A DNA stretch of 64,000 nt from positions 4,650,854-4,714,853 of the forward strand of contig CP093830.1 of the NCBI GenBank assembly GCA_033063855.1, in the 5' to 3' direction. The position numbers and the translations under genes were made by a program. Below the pieces are notes generated by a model. That model saw nothing but the letters and a program-made list of their open reading frames with translations. It ran no database searches and had not been told where the DNA came from. Origin of the DNA: Smittia aterrima (taxonomy: Eukaryota; Arthropoda; Insecta; Diptera; Chironomidae). Of the stretch, positions 60,938 through 64,000 are shown one piece after another (position 1 is the first letter of the stretch; each line of letters starts with the position of its first letter).

Positions 60938-63900
60938 CTAATCGCTCAGCAGTTCCTCATCATCGAGATTTACATCTGACGTGTCGATATTCTCGTCGAT
61001 GTCGTCATCAAAGTCGAACTCATCGAGGGAATTTTTTCTGGCCTTCTCTGGCTCGTTGTTGGTTGCTTGTGGTTGTTCGTTCAAGTTTATCAGTTGAATC
61101 TTTTCTGCAAGTTCTTTACTGTCGCCATCAACACTTTGTGGTTTATCAAGCTTTGAATACTGGAAACTTCCTTGGCTTTCGCCTTGAAGCATTTCTTCCC
61201 TTGCATTGCGATCGATGTTCATCGGGATTTTAGTCGCGAGATGAGCTGGTATTAACTTTGTTTCACGTTCAGCAATGAACTGTTGAGTTTTAAGAGCGTC
61301 TCGGAAACCAGGGAAGAGATTTTCGTATTGCTCAGGATCTGCGAGACTTTGTCCAGCTTTCTCATTGATCTTTCCGAGTTCGGTCTTCCAAAGGCTCAGC
61401 ACGTGCGATACTTTATTAGGCAGATAAGTTCTAATGATAAAGAGTTTGAATAAATTATTGTTGAATGAAAAAAATTGATAACACAAACCTTGCAAATAGC
61501 GCAGCTTCAGGAATGCGATTTGTTTCAATCAAGACTTCCAAACATTCGTCAAGTTTTCCAAGCAACATCATCGACATGAAAGCAACGTTGAATTTTCCTT
61601 GTGACATCGAAGTTTCCTTCAAATTTGTCATCATTTCTTCATCTCCAGAGCTTGTCGCTAACAACAATAATCCACCAAGATCATTTGCTTTGGTGAGACA
61701 TTCCTTCACAAGTTCCATTTTGTTCTGCGACGTTGCTATTTCCGCGAGCTGTGACCATTTTTGTGGACTGTCGGATTCACGAGCAAGTGTTAACGCTTTG
61801 TTTAAATCGCCAATCTTTAATGCCAAGTCGAAGCAATGTTCAGGATCCGTTGAGACTTGCAATGCTTGTTTCATGAATCCTTGTTTTTCTAAGAAGTGTG
61901 CGACTCGAGTTCGGTGTTCCTTTGGAATCGTAGGCAGCACTCGATCAGCGATATCGAAGTCACGTCGCATCACTGCTGTTTGATACTCGAGGACTGATAG
62001 CAAAAGGCTGTAGCTGGTGATGTTAAGTTCTTTATCGCCAAGATATAAACGATTTTCTTTAGGAACATAGCCGAGCAAATACATTGTTCGATCAAGATGA
62101 GAGACGGTAACGATTTCTCCACCAACGTAGTACTGAATACGATTGACGCTGTTAGTGTAGATTAAGCAATCACCAACCCAAAGTCCTGTCTTCACTGTCT
62201 CACTAATTTCTCCGACAACATCAAACGCAGCTTCAATTCCATCATCTTCGATGTGAACTTTTGATTCTAACGTTTGTTGAATCATTCCAGTGTCAACTTT
62301 AAGAATGAAGAAAGATTCATCAGTAGCCAAACAAACAAGAGTTCCAGCTTCATTCCAGTAAACATAACGTGGTTGGACTTCAATACGTCGAATCAACTCG
62401 AGACTTTCCCAGTCGTAGAAAGACAAGCCAGTCGATGTTTTCACTCCGAGAAGATATCCACCAAAGATGCCTAAAAAGAATTTGAATCGTGATAAGAATT
62501 TCATAATGGAAATTAAATATTTCAATGAAAAAATTGTAATTCACCTTCTTCTCATTATGAAAGCAAGTTTGGAAGGAAAGTTAGATTTAAGGATGGGACA
62601 ATTCACAAAACAAAATTCTTTGATAACTTACCTTCTGCTCCATACTCAGGTGTGAAGCTCTTCCTTTCTTTAAAGTTTCGGAAAACTTTGACAGTTCCGC
62701 TGTTTTCTCGAATTGCATACTCGCTGCTCTCTAAAGCCCAAACGAATTCTTGAGCTGATCCAAAAGCTTTGTTTCGAAGTGCAGTCGATGTGTAGATTAT
62801 GTATTCGCCATCACCACAAACAACGACAAACCGACCGTTTGGATTGTGAGCAATGGTTTGAGGGAAAATTTCACAAGCTCCCATGTCTTTGACTACAACC
62901 GGAAGTCGTTCTCCATCCTTAACAGCGCTTCCTTCTGGCAGAGCTTTCAAGTTCGCCTGTTGCATTTCACAATGTTTTGCCCAGATAATCTTTCCACCAT
63001 TGAAATCCATCGACATCGCAGGTTCTTCTCGTCCAACTTTAATGATAATCGAACCTTCATCATATCCGAGAGCAACGTTGTTTGTTCCACGCATACAAGA
63101 AATTGTCCAAACTCGTTCGAATCCATAGTTGAGCGAAGTTTCAAGGCGGCAAGTTCCTGAATGCCAAATTCGAATTGTTCCATCTTCAGATCCAGTTAGA
63201 ATGATTGGTAATTCTGGATGAAACGCAACTGCTGAGACATTCTGAGCATGACCATCAAGAGTTTGAACGCACGTCTTGTTTTGATAATCCCAAATCTTCA
63301 CTAATCGATCATCAGCACCGGAGATTAAATAAGGTTTGTCACCTCCATAATAATAATCAACACAATTGACTCCTTTTTCATGTCCCTCCAAAGTAAAGTT
63401 AGCAGTGTTTGATCCTAATTGCCAAACTTTTACAGTACGATCAAGCGATGCACTAGCAAATGTGTTGTTATCTTTTGGGTTGATAACGATCTGCATCACG
63501 TAGTGAGAGTGACCCTCGAAAACTCGTTGACAAGCCCAAAGCTTATCCCAATTCCACAATTTGATTAACATGTCATCGCTGCTGGTTAAGATGAGCGGCT
63601 GAGTTGGATGAACGACAATGCATCGAACATAATCTGTGTGAGCCTCAAACGAGTGAATCTTCTCTAATGTGTTGTAGTTGAAAATTCTTATCTAAAAAAA
63701 AAACTTTTTGAGGAAACTGAATTTTCAAGAGAATTATAAATGAAATTACTTGCATGTCGTCGGAACCAGTGATGATCCAATTTTTACGAGCAACAAAGCG
63801 AGCACAGCGAACCGGAAGATCACAAACTTCAAAGTCTTTCACAGTTTGTTGATTCTCGTAGTTCATCACATTAACGTGTCCATTGTACAGAGCGCAGAGC

Positions 63901-63986
63901 ACCCACGGCTCAGTAGGATGCAAGTCGGCTGACTTGACTCGATCCGACCTCGACGTTAGACGTCTCTTGATGTCCAGTCTCAATGG
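60938..63986 (-). CDS. beta'COP: Coatomer subunit beta' (COPB2), 5'-partial
   Basis: Visible exons in transcript order: 63750-63986, 62632-63691, 61489-62470 and 60938-61430, giving 923 residues. The first one begins after an acceptor with [19 protein letters not shown], which in this family directly follows the initiator Met, so only a tiny first coding exon lies outside the window. Residues up to about 300 form the first WD40 propeller ([54 protein letters not shown]). The coatomer WD-associated region and alpha-solenoid follow, then an acidic C-terminus. It is a core subunit of the COPI coat that recognises dilysine retrieval signals on Golgi-to-ER cargo. One intron of 58 nt and others near 60-160 nt. 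Confidence 0.95.
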
Positions 63987-64000
63987 CTAAAAGTAGGACA

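Overview
The window is nuclear DNA from an insect, most likely a nematoceran dipteran. Evidence for this is a dense array of RR-2 chitin-binding cuticular protein genes, a set of housekeeping genes with insect-style architectures (four-SH3 intersectin/Dap160, Mahogunin, BLM), very short GT-AG introns (mostly 53-70 nt) and AT-rich intergenic DNA. The compact introns would fit a chironomid midge, but that assignment is a guess. No bacterial, viral, transposase or tRNA/rRNA feature was found.

Layout. (1) 1-8.5 kb: no supportable gene. (2) 8.5-26.4 kb: a cluster of 18 RR-2 cuticular protein genes on both strands. Thirteen are intronless and fall into three near-identical families, named here A (6 copies), B (4) and C (3). 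Five are single-copy (D-H), and each has a 15-nt first coding exon followed by a small intron. The A, B and C genes occur as repeated modules: A then B in tandem, and C/A back to back around a shared ~0.25 kb bidirectional promoter. Inside the cluster sits one unrelated intronless gene, CFAP91 (axonemal radial-spoke base). (3) 27.1-28.6 kb: a GT92 glycosyltransferase. (4) 28.6-38.6 kb: ten kilobases with no supportable gene. (5) 38.6-64 kb: a compact housekeeping block of SUGP1 (-), BLM (+), succinyl-CoA ligase beta (-), CSE1/exportin-2 (+), PLCXD (-), Mahogunin E3 ligase (+), intersectin/Dap160 (-) and coatomer beta' (-, first coding exon beyond the window edge). From SUGP1 to Dap160 the strands strictly alternate, so intergenic regions are alternately shared divergent promoters (about 350-690 bp) and shared convergent 3' ends.

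Functional view. The cuticle cluster encodes secreted, histidine-rich chitin-binding proteins. TATA boxes and arthropod initiators are visible, and multiple identical copies suggest a high-dosage locus for moulting or stage-specific cuticle. Its most notable features are the repeated bidirectional C/A promoter module, an exact inverted repeat placed between TATA box and initiator in every B gene, the contrast between intronless amplified genes and intron-bearing single-copy genes, and the intronless CFAP91 gene inserted in the array. In the housekeeping block, exon-by-exon reconstruction gives complete in-frame proteins of expected length, plus two BLM details worth checking: an N-terminal PCNA-interaction-like motif and a recent 27-residue internal duplication.
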